Shown one piece after another: positions 18,643-28,496 of a DNA stretch of 64,000 nt. The stretch covers positions 806,001 to 870,000 of the forward strand of contig JAOWBW010000359.1 in NCBI GenBank assembly GCA_026119855.1. The letters run 5' to 3'. This DNA comes from Campanula takesimana (Eukaryota; Streptophyta; Magnoliopsida; Asterales; Campanulaceae). A program made the position numbers and the translations under genes. The stretch's first letter is position 1, and each line of letters starts with the position of its first letter. The notes under the pieces are model-generated. The model was given only the letters and a program-made list of their open reading frames with translations. It was not told the DNA's origin and ran no database searches.

Positions 18643-19751
18643 CCGATGATTCCACCTCTTGTAAAAATCATAAATAGCCTCGCCGGCTTTTGCATAGTGT
18701 TCTCAAGGTCGGTTCGATTCACATGCCAATCCAAGTTAGCTTGATACTTCTCACAGAAAATGGCACTGATTTGATCCCACGTTTGCCTCTCGCTTGGTTC
18801 TAGCCCCAAGAACCAACGCAGAGCTATACCATCCAAAGTGCTATGAAATACGCGAGCCATTTGTTCGTTGGTGCAGTCACGAGCCCTCATGGCCAACACA
18901 TAGCTATCCAAATGAGTCTTAGGACACGAGTCACCATGAAACATTGCCACCTTAGGCATCTTGAAATCCTTGGGGAGAGCCCCTACTTGGCTAGGGTTGA
19001 TTGTCTTGGTAGTCGGTGCACTTTTCTTATCCACGGTCTCGATCAACTTTCGCATTTGCTCTTGCATGGCCATAACCACAGGGTGATTGGAGATGTCGGG
19101 GATAGTTTCTGACAGAATGACGGGAGGAGTAGTGGAAGCAGTAGCAGCGGCCATCCCAATACTCAAAGGCAACGAGGGTGCGGGTAGTTTGCTAGCGGAG
19201 AGGTAGCCGCCAAGCAGTTCAGGGGAAGGTTCATAGACAGCCTTGTTCTTGCTCATGGTAGTGAAACCTTGTTGGGTGTAGAGAGAAGGAGGTGGAACAT
19301 TGCGGTAGCTTGGGAATGGGAAGGTAGTAGCATTGGTGTTGGGGGGACAGTTGGTATTGACCTCTTCATCCTCGACATAAATGAAATTCTCCCTATCGGG
19401 CACCAGTTTAGTCCCCTTTTGTTGAATGTGACCCTTCAACTGTTGGTTCTGGTCTTCCAACATCTTGTTGCTTTCCTCGAGATTCTTGATCTTGGCTTCG
19501 AGACCGGCGAGGAAGTTCTGGAGGCTTGGGGGAATACCATTGAGAGTAGCCTCAGTGTTGAGCTCGGCGGCACTAGCAGGAGGAGCAGAGGCTGAAGCTG
19601 AAGCGGGAGTTGACATTGCTGATGACGAGACTGAGAACGTGGACGGAGTAGAAGCTTTACGTTGTAGTCGACCACCCGAACGGATCCAAACTTGCTTTGC
19701 TGAAAGGTTGAAGGGCAATAGAGCTTTAGGAGAGGGGGAAGGCTCATGCAA
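18567..19751 (-). CDS. Tat-2 gag, N-terminal part
   Basis: Start ATG at 19751 (MHEPSPSPKALLPF). Residues 75-120 form a coiled coil (LAGLEAKIKNLEESNKML). The capsid-like region follows from about residue 255 (LPKDFKMPKVAMFHGDS, LDGIALRWFLGLEPSE, WDQISAIFCEKYQANLDW). About 30 codons after that the meaningful frame switches by one base near 18690; the rest of this frame to 18567 is out-of-frame reading. The capsid-like region matches the Tat-3 gag around 34187/42643 and around 42860/44005, which is how insertions there were recognised. Confidence 0.85.
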   Translation of the reverse strand: MHEPSPSPKALLPFNLSAKQVWIRSGGRLQRKASTPSTFSVSSSAMSTPASASASAPPASAAELNTEATLNGIPPSLQNFLAGLEAKIKNLEESNKMLEDQNQQLKGHIQQKGTKLVPDRENFIYVEDEEVNTNCPPNTNATTFPFPSYRNVPPPSLYTQQGFTTMSKNKAVYEPSPELLGGYLSASKLPAPSLPLSIGMAAATASTTPPVILSETIPDISNHPVVMAMQEQMRKLIETVDKKSAPTTKTINPSQVGALPKDFKMPKVAMFHGDSCPKTHLDSYVLAMRARDCTNEQMARVFHSTLDGIALRWFLGLEPSERQTWDQISAIFCEKYQANLDWHVNRTDLENTMQKPARLFMIFTRGGIIGCARSNTHQKRRNRNRFSTSACYRR

Positions 19752-19840
19752 AGTATATTTTAATTTATAAAAACATACATTATTTACATCCTAATTGGTT
19801 GGAAGGGGTACCCCTTTTTCGCAACTAGTTAGAACACTAC

Positions 19841-19954
19841 GATCAGTGGAGGCCATCATTACGTCTATAGACCCCTCGTTTTTCACCTGCATTGCACACC
19901 CCCAAACGGACAATTTGGGCGAGGGTCCTATAGGGCAAGCGGCTTCCACCAACC
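19841..19954 (-). ncRNA. Conserved leader hairpin just upstream of gag (Tat-2 copy)
   Basis: In the sense RNA an outer stem (GGTTGGTGGAAGCC with GGCCTCCACTGATC, several G-U pairs, one mismatch) encloses a middle stem CTATAGGACCCTCG/CGAGGGGTCTATAG (one G-U, one mismatch). Inside is a hairpin CCCAAA/TTTGGG, then a conserved single strand GTGCAATGCAGGTGAAAAA. The same structure is at 53945-54061 and 59473-59589. It lies about 90 bp before the gag ATG. A packaging, dimerisation or translation element is possible but unproven. Confidence 0.6.
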
Positions 19955-20589
19955 ATCGGATCCTACGACTAACCCTTCCTTAAAGGCATTTAACGTGATG
20001 TCTATGTTGCATCCTACGCAAGTTAATGATGAGCGGAGATCTTGACAATAAACACTCATCTCACCATGGCACGTCCCTTGTAGGGAAATCACTTTTTTGT
20101 GCACTTTCTCTCAAAGATCTCGATTCATCATTGACTTGGGGATGACTCGACATAGACAGCACGTTAACTGACTATTAAGAAAAAGCTAGCCAAACCAACC
20201 GGTCAAAACCTAGGTGTGTTACCTATACTAGTGTGGGTTGACACGGGTTAGGTAAAAGGTTCCCACCGCTCGCGGAACGTACACGGTGAGTGGAGTAGAC
20301 GAGTGACTCGAAAAAAGGGCGACAGTAGCGCACAAATTCCTGCACATCGAATACTCCGGGTAATGGGGACCTGTGCAGTGCTGACACAGACTAGTGGTAG
20401 TGTGTGGCAAGAAACTAATTCTTTTTAAGGAGAAAAGAGAGAAGCTTTTGATGTTAGGATGATGCAATGCAATGCATGAGAGAGGGAGAGAGAGCCATGT
20501 ACAAGGGAGCATAGCAGAGTTTTGTTTGACCCTAAAACTAAAGCGAAGATAACAAGGGTACATGGTACAAGGTACAAGGTACAAGTATT

Positions 20590-20815
20590 AACATGGCGGA
20601 GTGCGCGGGTGCATGTGTAAACATGGCAGGTGTGTGTGCATGTGTAAACATGGCAGGTGTGTGCATGTGTAAACATGGCAGGTGTGTGCATGTGTTAAAC
20701 ATGGCAAGCGTGAGCATGTGTAAACATGGCAAGTGTGTGTGCATGTGTAAACATGGCAAGGTGTGTGCATGTGTTAAACATGGCAAGTGCGAGCATGTGT
20801 AAACATGGCAAGTGT
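20590..20815. repeat. Tandem repeat of about 25 bp in Tat-2 leader
   Basis: About nine copies of a unit like ACATGGCAGGTGTGTGCATG plus TGTAA, with 1-4 bp length changes. It sits in the 5' leader between the primer site and gag; open frames through it are repeat artefacts. From 19955 to 20589 I see no other feature. Confidence 0.9.
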
Positions 20816-20880
20816 CATGGCAGACATCATGATGTGAACGAAAGTTAGACCCACTAAGTTTGAAAAAGTTTCAAAGCAGT

Positions 20881-20898
20881 CCCCAGCAGAGTCGCCAC
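20881..20898 (-). other. Tat-2 primer binding site
   Basis: Directly after the 5' LTR the minus strand reads GTGGCGACTCTGCTGGGG. The same type follows the LTRs at 55309 and 58130. Ogre/Tat elements are reported to use tRNA-Arg; this looks like that site, but I did not check it against a tRNA. Confidence 0.7.
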
Positions 20899-22048
20899 TG
20901 TGAATACCCCTTTCCAATGAAGCGACGCATGGGAAGTATCTTGTGATTATTTTTATTTACAAAGGGAATATTCTTAACGACATTAAAAATATGAGAGTCG
21001 CCACGCCGTTTTAATTATAGCCAAAACATTGAGAAAAAGCATGTTTAATGGGTTCGGGGGTCAAATTACAACAAGAGAAGAATATTCACGTTATCACTCC
21101 TATTGCCCGAATTGATCGGTCTTTCTATCATGATGAATGTGTTAGTAGTGTGTTAGTGATTTAGACCGGATCCGAAGATTGCCTACGTTCCTCTCGATGT
21201 GAGAAGCTCAGGTCAGCGTAGTTCGCAGAGAATTAGAATAGGCAGAAGAATCGGGATCATGCATAATGAGGGGGAATTTACCTAAAGATTAGGGTTTAGA
21301 AGTAGTTCCTAGATCATCCTCGGGTTGATGAACCCTCGATCATCATCGGCTATGAAATAACATGTAATTATGAAGATCGCAACCCTAAATATAGCATAAA
21401 TAAGGTTTTAATCTATGAACACGAAGAACATGCGAAGAACATATTATGAACATATGAATGAGCATGCAAAGAATATGAAGAAACTATGAATAAACATGTA
21501 CGAACATGAATATAAAAGATCTACATTAAAAATAATGCAAGAACATGAAGAAAAAGTTAGAAAACTTACCTATGTTGGCAAGAAATAAACCTTGGATCTT
21601 CTTGGAGGTTTGAATGTTAATTAGAGAGAAAAATAGTGTTTAAGAACTCCAAAATTCGTACTTAGAGCTCTCAAAATCGGACCCCTAAACCAATAGCATG
21701 GGATTGGTTTATATAGTAAACTGAGGGGAAGATCTGATGGTCCAGATCATCCGGCGCAAGGTTGGCCGCCTGGCCATTGTTGAAGCCGGTGACAATAGTG
21801 GCCGCGTGGCCAAGATCAACGCGGAGCAAGGTTGGCCGCGTGGCCAAGTCTGCAGGCTGACTTGATTTTCAAGCTAGGGTTTCACTGTTGCTTTATGGTA
21901 ACCCTAAGTTGCCTATTTTGATGGATTTTTTCATAAATGAGATATTTTGGGAATCCAGGACAAGTCTTTGCAAGGTTTCTAATTCCTACAAAGTCCTTGT
22001 ATTTTTGGGAAAGTCCTAATAAACTCATTTTCAGGTCGGGTACTAACA
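20899..22048 (-). repeat. Tat-2 5' LTR
   Basis: 1150 bp, partner of 7311-8459. TATA box on the minus strand at 21706-21716, signature palindromes at 21762-21847 upstream of it, hairpin H2 at 21179-21225. Ends GGGGTATTCACA at the primer site. Confidence 0.93.
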
Positions 22049-23112
22049 AGCGAATGTCTTTTCTTTCGTCGGCGCATTTTGCTTCGCAATCCACGCCACC
22101 GAGGGGTGCTGTAGACACCCTGCCTTGGACCGCTCACCCCGATTGCACGGTTGATTTTGTGTTTCTGCCTCTTTTAAGTGTTTTTTGTCATGTTCCTGTT
22201 ACTTCCGTTAAGTTCTTGGCTGACCCCGTTAAGTCCAGGGACTAAACTGAATAACAGGGCTGATTTCCTAGTCCATTCTGTCAAAAAAGCCTTCTCTGAG
22301 TCGCACGCCTCAGACCATAGGAGCCAGAAGTGCGCGCCTGCCACACCCAAGGTGGGAAGCGCACGCCTCTGGGCGTCAGTTATAGATTTCTAACCAAGAA
22401 TCTCTCCCTTACTCATTTTACATGATTTTGCCCGGGAAAGATTTCTTGGTGACTGAGTTTTGGCACCAAAAACATCTCTTTTAAAACTATAAAAACCCCT
22501 CTTCTCCACCATTTAAAAGGACTCATTTTTAGCACTCTTAAAAAGAAAGACTCTCTTTTTTGGAACAAGAAAACTCTACACAAAATACTTTCAAGGCATT
22601 TCCCAAGAAGTTCTCTAAGAAGCATTTGAAGGTCCTTGAAGCATAGGTAAAAGTTCATCTTTCTCCTTCTTCTCTACTCCATCTCTTCTCTCTTTTACTT
22701 TAATCAAACGTGCATCCATCTCAAATCATTTTGGGACATGACACCAATGACTACTTCACTTCATTGAAGCTAGTCAAGGAGTCATCTCCCTACATTCCAA
22801 AACCCTTTTTTTCTTAACCCCTTTTATCATCATCGAAGAATAGGAAGAACATTTTGATTATGTAGATTTTGAACAAGCAAGACCGACATTAGTCGGGCGA
22901 GATGGGTGTTTAAGTACTTCCCATCTCGTAACCTAACCCCCGAACCTCATAACAAGAATCTCTGTTTTCGTATCAAACTTAGGCTAAATATTAGGTTTTT
23001 CTTATGTTCCTCTAAAACATAGGTGGCAACTCTACAATTAAAACATAAATAGACATCCTAGGAACAACAACACGAGCTCTAGCTAAGCCCTGCTCGCCCA
23101 AGGGTATCTACA
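22049..23112 (+). mobile_element. Tat-1, right part: end of 3' UTR and 3' LTR
   Basis: Sequence after Tat-2 continues the Tat-1 3' UTR (GTCTTTTCTTTCGTCGGCG) to a polypurine tract CCGAGGGGTGC and the LTR. The undisturbed homologous stretch at 23265-23344 shows where Tat-2 split it. Confidence 0.8.
22110..23112 (+). repeat. Tat-1 3' LTR
   Basis: Starts TGTAGACACCCTGCC and ends GGGTATCTACA, so it has TGTAGA...TCTACA inverted ends. GC-rich sites (GCACGCCTC, TGCGCGCCTG, GCGCACGCCTC) at 22301-22371 precede a TATA box CTATAAAAAC at 22488-22497. About 1003 bp. The 5' partner is outside the window. Confidence 0.8.
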
Positions 23113-23344
23113 CCCGCTAGTCCCCTATACGGACTCTAAACATTGGCCACGGTGGGACGATTTCTATCACCGCACCCCTTCTATTAGCAAAAGTCGCTCA
23201 CACAGGGAGCGCACCTCTATCTCTTGTAATTTCAAGATTCTTGTTTTCATCGAGTCTTTGCTTTTTTCTTGGTGATGTCCTCGGTGGATGTTTTGTTCTT
23301 TCGTCGATGCGTTCTGCTTTGTAATCCACGTCACCGAGGGGCTC
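23113..23344 (+). other. 232-bp spacer holding a second Tat 3' UTR end
   Basis: The first 50 bp are unrecognised. From about 23165 it matches the Tat-1 3' UTR (compare 7200-7310 then 22049-22109), including TTGGTGATGTCCTC and the tract CACCGAGGGGCTC before the next LTR. So it is the end of another, related Tat copy. Confidence 0.7.
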
Positions 23345-24314
23345 TATAGACACCCCGCCTTGGACTGCTCACCCTGATTGCACATTTGGTTTTGTGTTTC
23401 TCCCTATTTTAAGTGTTTCTCGTTAGTTTCTGTTACTTCCGTTAAGTTCCTGACTGACTTCGTTAAGTCCAGGGACCAAACTGAATAACAGTGCTGACTT
23501 TCTAGTCCATTTTGTCATTTTTGCCATCTCCAAGGCACGCGCTTCCATCCTTTGGGGCCAGAGGCGCGCGCATCCCGCCACCAAGGCAGGAGGCGCGCGC
23601 ACCTGGGTGTCAGTTACAGATTTCTATACAAGAATCTCTCCCTTGCTCCTTTTAACAGGATTTGCCTGGGAAACTGATGTTGTTGACTTGGTTTTGGCAC
23701 CAAAAACTCACCTTCTTCACCTATATAAACACCTCTAATTTACTTTTGAATGGAGGAAGATTTTTGATCACTAACAAAATTAAACACAAAATATACTTGC
23801 AATGTATTTCTCAAGAGTCACTCTTTGATGTTCTTGGAAGCATAGGTAAATACTATTCTTTCCTCTCATCTCTTCTACTTCATCTCTCCTCTCTTTCTTT
23901 TATTTTGAATCAAAGTGAAATCACCCAAACATTTGGGACATGACACCAAAGGCTACTTCACTTCATTGAAGCTAGTCAAGGAGTTATATCCCTACATTCC
24001 AAAACACATTTCAAAAGCCCCTCTTTCATCAAAGAATAAGAAGAACATTTTATCATTCATGTAGATTTTGATCAAGCAAGACCAATTTTAGTTGGGCGAG
24101 ATGGGTGTTTAAGTACTTCCCATCTCGTAACCTAACCCCCGAACCTCATAAACAAGAATCTCTGTTTTCGTACTCAAACATAGGCTATAAACATTAGGTT
24201 TTTCTTATGTTCCTCTAAAAAATAGGTGGCGACTCTAGAAATCAAAACACAAATAGACATCCTAGGACAATCCACCGCTCTAGCCAAGTAGTGGGCTCTC
24301 CCGGGGTATCTACA
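23345..24314 (+). repeat. Second Tat-1-family LTR
   Basis: 970 bp, starting TATAGACACCCCGCC (first G of TG mutated) and ending GGGGTATCTACA. Clearly related to 22110-23112 but with many substitutions. GC-rich sites at 23534-23602 (ACGCGCTTCC, GAGGCGCGCGC twice) precede the TATA box CTATATAAAC at 23721-23730. It ends where Tat-3 sequence begins. Confidence 0.8.
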
Positions 24315-24765
24315 TAAGGAAGCATGACTCTCGGGGTCAGAGGGGGGCATGGTCAACTTGGCTCTATAGAGAGGGTTGACTTACACAAGGAAGCGTGACT
24401 CTCAGGGTCAGAGGCGGGACATTGTCAACTTGGCTCTATAGAGAGGGTTGACTTATACAAGGAAGCGTGACTCTCGGGGTCAGAGGCGGGACATGGTCAA
24501 CTTGGCTCTATGGAGAGGGTTGACTTATAGAAGGAAGCGTGACTCTCAGCGTCAGAGGCGGGACATGGTCAACTTGGATCTATGGAGAGGGTTGACTTAC
24601 AGAAGGAAGCGTGACTCTCGGGGTCAGAGGCGGGACATGGTCAACTTGGCTCTATGGAGATGGTTGACTTACGCAAAGAAGCGTGACTCTCGGGGTCAGA
24701 GGCGGGACATGGTTAACTTTGCTCTATGGAGAGGGTTGACTTACAGAAGGATGGTCTTACGTCAT
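24315..24765. repeat. 72-bp tandem repeat, six copies
   Basis: Unit of 72 bp containing AGCGTGACTCTCGGGGTCAG, GGTCAACTTGGCTCTATGG and GGGTTGACTTA. GGTCAAC and GTTGACT in each unit can pair. Because 72 is a multiple of 3, one + frame stays open for 107 codons with a 24-residue period; I regard this as chance. Lies between the PMD remnant and the lost 3' LTR of Tat-3. Confidence 0.9.
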
Positions 24766-24884
24766 TCTTGACTGCCGAGGACAAGGACCTCAACCTATAA
24801 TGACTATTCTGAGTCAAGGCTTGGTCAACTCTATCTTTGGGGAGTTTGACGGGAAAGCTGGTCTTATATCCCACTAAGGATGGC

Positions 24885-25135
24885 CGGGACAAAGTTTTCT
24901 GAACCTAAGAGTTCACTGGGTTTAAGTCAAGGACGGCCTAAGGTTTTACTGGGCTTATGTCAAGGACGGCCTAAGGTTTTACTGGGCTTATGCCAAGGAC
25001 GGCCTAAGGTTATGCTCATTCTAGGCAAAAGACGGGCTTACAAACTGCCGAGAGCACTTTCAGACAAAGACGGGCTTACAAACGGCCGGGAACTTAGGTA
25101 AAACGGGCTTACAAACGGTCGGGTAAAGAGTCAAA
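24885..25135. repeat. 33-bp and about 25-bp tandem repeats
   Basis: Three copies of a 33-bp unit (CAAGGACGGCCTAAGGTT plus TTACTGGGCTTATGT), then degenerate copies of ACGGGCTTACAAACGGCCGG. Directly follows the 72-bp array. Nothing else recognised up to 25276. Confidence 0.85.
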
Positions 25136-25276
25136 GGGCTTACGTCACATGGGGACCACCTAGTGATGTTCACACTAGGCAAACTCTCACAATTTTTATT
25201 GGGCTTACCTCGCGGACTACCTTAGTGTTTTTTCAAATTCATGTTATATGAGCCAAAGGAGGGCAAATATTTGGGG

Positions 25277-25380
25277 TATTTATAATATGGTTAGGATGGG
25301 GCTTTGAATGAGGGGGTCATAAAGCCATTCTTCCAACAAGAAATCATCAATTCTGTCAGGGCCAAAGTAGCCGTACGGCT
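25277..25380 (+). promoter_or_regulatory. Candidate promoter of Tat-3 antisense PMD remnant
   Basis: TATA-like TATTTATAAT at 25277-25286 and one AGCCGTACGGCT palindrome at 25369-25380, about 70 bp before the ATG at 25452. The palindrome is the signature motif of the Tat-3 LTR (55680, 56617), linking this region to that LTR. Here, unlike in the LTRs, the palindrome lies downstream of the TATA box. Confidence 0.4.
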
Positions 25381-25451
25381 AAGGCAGTGGGTGCCTTTTT
25401 TGCTTTGAACTTTATTCTGGGTCTGGTCAACTCCTTAAGTGCCTTAACCTG

Positions 25452-26962
25452 ATGTCCAGAAGCAATTCATTTCCTTCGTCCTTCGAGGTTTTTCTTTCCA
25501 TGGAGTCTTTTCTCATGGATCAAGAATGCTTTGAAGGCAATCTTAGGCTTTGGATGAGGCATCATATAAGGATATTTTTCAAGCCAAGTTTGGGCTTAGA
25601 TCCCTTTGATCTCTCAAGGAATTCATCCTGGATCTTGAGCTTTTGAGGGCCGCTGCGTCTTTCTGGGATATCAGGAGACATGTGTATTACTTTTCTCTCA
25701 AGGAAATCACTCTGACTTACGAGGATTTCAAGGCTTTGGTGGGGGCCGTGGACACGGAAGTCATTGCTCTCCCTTCGATTGATGACACGATGTGTGTTGA
25801 AAGGTTGGTCACTCTTCTTGGTATTCCTTTAGAAGAACCCTAATGCATGGTCCTTAATCATACTTTTATTGACACCTCGGACCTTCCCAAGAGGTTCATG
25901 GATCGGACCGATGAGTTTTCTTGGAATGCCTTTGGGTTGTGTATCCTTGCCTTTTTCTACATGGTTAGTTATAAAGGCACTTGTCACAGGGTTCTGTTGA
26001 GTATTCTTGAGGAATGCCTCATGGGAAAAGACATTGTCCCTTTGATCTTAGGTGAAACCCTTCATGGTATGGACCGTTTGGCCTTAGGTGATGGTTTCAT
26101 GTGCGGTGGTAGCCCCGCTCTTCTTACCATATGGTTAAGGGCGAGGCTGATGGCAGTGCCCAAGGCTCCTCTTTCTCACAAACTGTGGTCCTATTCTTTG
26201 AGAGACATTCTTTTGGATTTTCCTCAAGGTGATTGGGAGGTGCACATGGTTCGTCTCTAGTCTTCACAGATTCGTTGGTGGGTCCCACACTGTCGTTTTA
26301 GCTCTGTGAGAGAGTATCAGGATGATTCCCTATTGTTCAAGTGCCGGGTCTCTCGGGATCATCCTTCTGCACCCCTTCGTTGGTTCGTAGGCAGTTTGGA
26401 TTGTTGCAAACTCCTTTGTTGGAGTGGTCGGGTGTCAATCCAGAGCATTTGAGACCTCCGTCACTATCTATGTGGGATCCTTCCACCATCTTATTCCTTA
26501 CTCGGTCGTGGGCGTGTTCCCTCTTTCTGGCTCGGGTACTTCTCAGGGGTGTGGCTAGCACGGTTTTGACCATAGTTTACTTGGATTGGTATAAAAAGAC
26601 CATGGGGGCAGACTTAGAGGCTCATAGAGGAAAGGCGTGAGGCCATTCTTGGAGGTGATTGTGATAATAGTAGGACTATGAGAGAGACTGAAGCCACGGC
26701 GAGTGGTCACAACCGGAATGGGGATGTTATTGAAGACTATCAAATCCTGGCTGAAAGGATGTCCGTGGTGCCTAAACTCGAGGCACACATGGAGGATCTC
26801 TGGGCTAAGGCGGCAGTTGACATGGCTTTGAGGGCAACTGGGCTTGTTGTGGAGATCGGGAAGGCAACCGAGCTTGGGAGAAAAGAGATCGAGATTTTTG
26901 ATGTGAAGAAGAAGAAAACTCGGAGGAGCCAAAAGAAGGAGCGGAGAGACGAGGAGAAATGA
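25452..26962 (+). pseudogene. Degenerate antisense PMD gene of Tat-3
   Basis: PMD core pieces in several frames: FWDIRRHVYYFSLKEITLTY, EDFKALVGAV, FGLCILAFFYMV, LTIWLRARL, IRWWVPHCRFSSVREYQ. A basic C-terminus (KKKKTRRSQKKERRDEE) ends at 26962. Stops at about 25842 and 26258 and frameshifts near 25640 and 26640 break it. It is related to Tat-2 PMD gene 2 (same intronless layout, PHW/PHC RF motif, basic tail) rather than to the intron-containing type. Antisense between integrase and the 3' end, as in the other Tat elements. Confidence 0.7.
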
Positions 26963-27100
26963 TGATTCCTACTGTCTAAGTATCCACCCATTGAACTCAT
27001 CAAAAAAGTGTTTTAACCGTGGTGACAGTGGTTGCTTATCATGAAGTTACCTTTAAGAACCAAACTTGAATTTTATTTATTTTTGAGACCGGACCAATGA

Positions 27101-27161
27101 TTGGCTACCTACGTTCCCCTTTTACAAATAGGAGTTTAAGGGGCTCAGGTCATCATAGTTC
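27101..27161 (-). other. Post-integrase hairpin H2 (Tat-3 copy)
   Basis: Minus strand: AACTATGATGACCTGAGC, CCCCTT pairing with AAGGGG, then AACGTAGG. The outer stem CTATG/CGTAG keeps pairing through a G-U. Same module as 13833-13890. Confidence 0.68.
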
Positions 27162-27197
27162 ATTTTTCATGACTCATGGTGCGACCCTGTTTTTTCC

Positions 27198-27227
27198 CTA
27201 GACTGCCCTAACGGGTTTTCAATCTAG
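27198..27227 (-). other. Post-integrase hairpin H3 (Tat-3 copy)
   Basis: On the + strand CTAGA pairs with TCTAG around CTGCCCTAACGGGTTTTCAA. Located 15 bp beyond the integrase stop, with H2 further on. Confidence 0.65.
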
Positions 27228-27241
27228 GTGGGTATATTCTT

Positions 27242-28496
27242 TTAGCACTCATTTTTTTTTAAAACAAAGTATCGACGGAGCTTATCACTGTTGACCGGGT
27301 GCATGAAGGGGTTGCCGTCCAAGTCTGCGAGTCTCATTGCTCCTCCCAAAAAAATCTCTTGCACCACAAAGGGACCGATCCATACGGGTTCCCATTTTCC
27401 GTCGGGATTAGACCTTCCTGGGGGTTTTTCCTTGAGAACTAGGTCTCCGACCCGAATTTGTTGAGGCTTAACTTTCTTGTCAAAGGCTCGTGCCATTCTC
27501 CCTTGGTAGGCACGGATGTGTTCCATTGCTTTTAGGTGGCGTTCATCTAGCAAGGCCAATTCATCGTACCGGCTTCGGAGCCAATCTACCTCATGGATTT
27601 TATTTTCCAATAGAATCCTTAGAGACGGAAATTCTAATTCAGCCGGGAGCATGGCCTCCATCCCGTATGTTACAGCGAAAGGGGTTTCTCCGGTAGCCGT
27701 TCTGACTGACATTCGGTAGCCCCATAATGCTAGATGGAGCTTTTCGGGACAATCCCTACCCCGTGTTGCCATCCTTTTGATGATCCTCTCAAGTGTTTTG
27801 TTAGCGGCTTCTACCGCTCCATTGGTTTGAGGCCTATAAGGGGAGGACTTGTGGCGGGTGATTCGAAATTCTCCTAACAGTAGATCACATTCGCCCTCAA
27901 AGTGCGAGCCATTATCAGTGATGACCTCATTCGGGACTCCGTAACGGCACATGATGTTTTCTTTCATAAATTCCACGACCTTCTTTAAGGTCAAGACCTT
28001 GTAGGATTTGACTTCGACCCATTTTGTGAAATAGTCCACGGCTACCAAGACAAATTCATGACCGTTGCTCCCGGGTGGGTAAATTTTTCCAATGATGTCG
28101 ACGCCCCAAGTTGAGAAGGGCCATGGGGTTGTCATGCAGTATAAATGATGAGGCAGCAAGTGATTAAGGTTGGAAAACCATTGACACTTAGCACACTTTT
28201 TCACAAATTGTATGCAGTCGGTCTCCATCGAGATCCAAAAATACCCCATTCGTAGGATGACTTGCATTAGGGCCCGAGCATTCATGTGGGGGCCACACAC
28301 TCCACCATGGACCTCTTTCATGAGTTCCTGCGCTTCCTTTGCGTTTATGCATCTTAGGAGAAGGCCTTGATGGCGTTTCTTGTACAAGATATCTCCCAAA
28401 ATCATGTAGTGAGATGGCAACCGCTTGAGGGCTGCCACACCTTTGGCTTTGATCCCATCCTTGTATTCTCCTTTCTCATTTGTGAAGGAAACTTCT
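27242..28496 (-). CDS. Tat-3 integrase, apparently intact
   Basis: A 398-codon frame from 28438 plus a short upstream part. Inserts the cDNA into chromosomal DNA. Zinc-binding HHCC (EVHGGVCGPHMN, CAKC), catalytic triad in WGVDIIGKI, TDNGSHFEGE and NGAVEAANK, then the C-terminal domain (VGDLVLKEKPPGR, PVWIGPFVVQEI). No chromodomain, as expected for Tat. Followed within 20 bp by H3 and about 80 bp later by H2. The intact state contrasts with the broken RT upstream. Confidence 0.88.

Larger units (their letters stand above)
7311..22048 (-). mobile_element. Tat-2: complete, young, non-autonomous Tat-lineage element (14,738 bp)
   Basis: LTRs of 1149 and 1150 bp at 7311-8459 and 20899-22048 differ at only about six to eight positions by eye. 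TG...CA ends, primer site 20881-20898, polypurine tract 8460-8472, and imperfect flanking 5-mers AGCGG/AGCGA. Joining the flanks restores the Tat-1 3' UTR as compared with 23270-23300, so it inserted into Tat-1. Inside are gag, protease and G-patch ORFs and a short RT start fused to a gag-like segment. There is no RT YxDD box, RNase H pair or integrase. Two antisense PMD genes lie on its 3' side. Lacking those enzymes yet recently inserted, it was presumably mobilised in trans. Confidence 0.9.

Noticed and set aside
20425..20802. Cys/His-rich ORFs resembling zinc-finger or metallothionein proteins
   Set aside because: They are translations of the 25-bp leader repeat in several frames.
22049..22053. 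Perfect target duplication for Tat-2
   Set aside because: The flanks are AGCGG and AGCGA, four of five matching. I accept the insertion on flank continuity but do not claim a perfect duplication.
23345..24314. This LTR as the 3' LTR of Tat-3
   Set aside because: It is in + orientation with its polypurine tract on the left, and its sequence is of the Tat-1 type, unlike the Tat-3 LTR at 55309.
24448..24771. 107-codon ORF of a repetitive Arg-rich peptide
   Set aside because: The frame is open only because the repeat unit is 72 bp (divisible by 3); no start context, no promoter and no other sign of coding.
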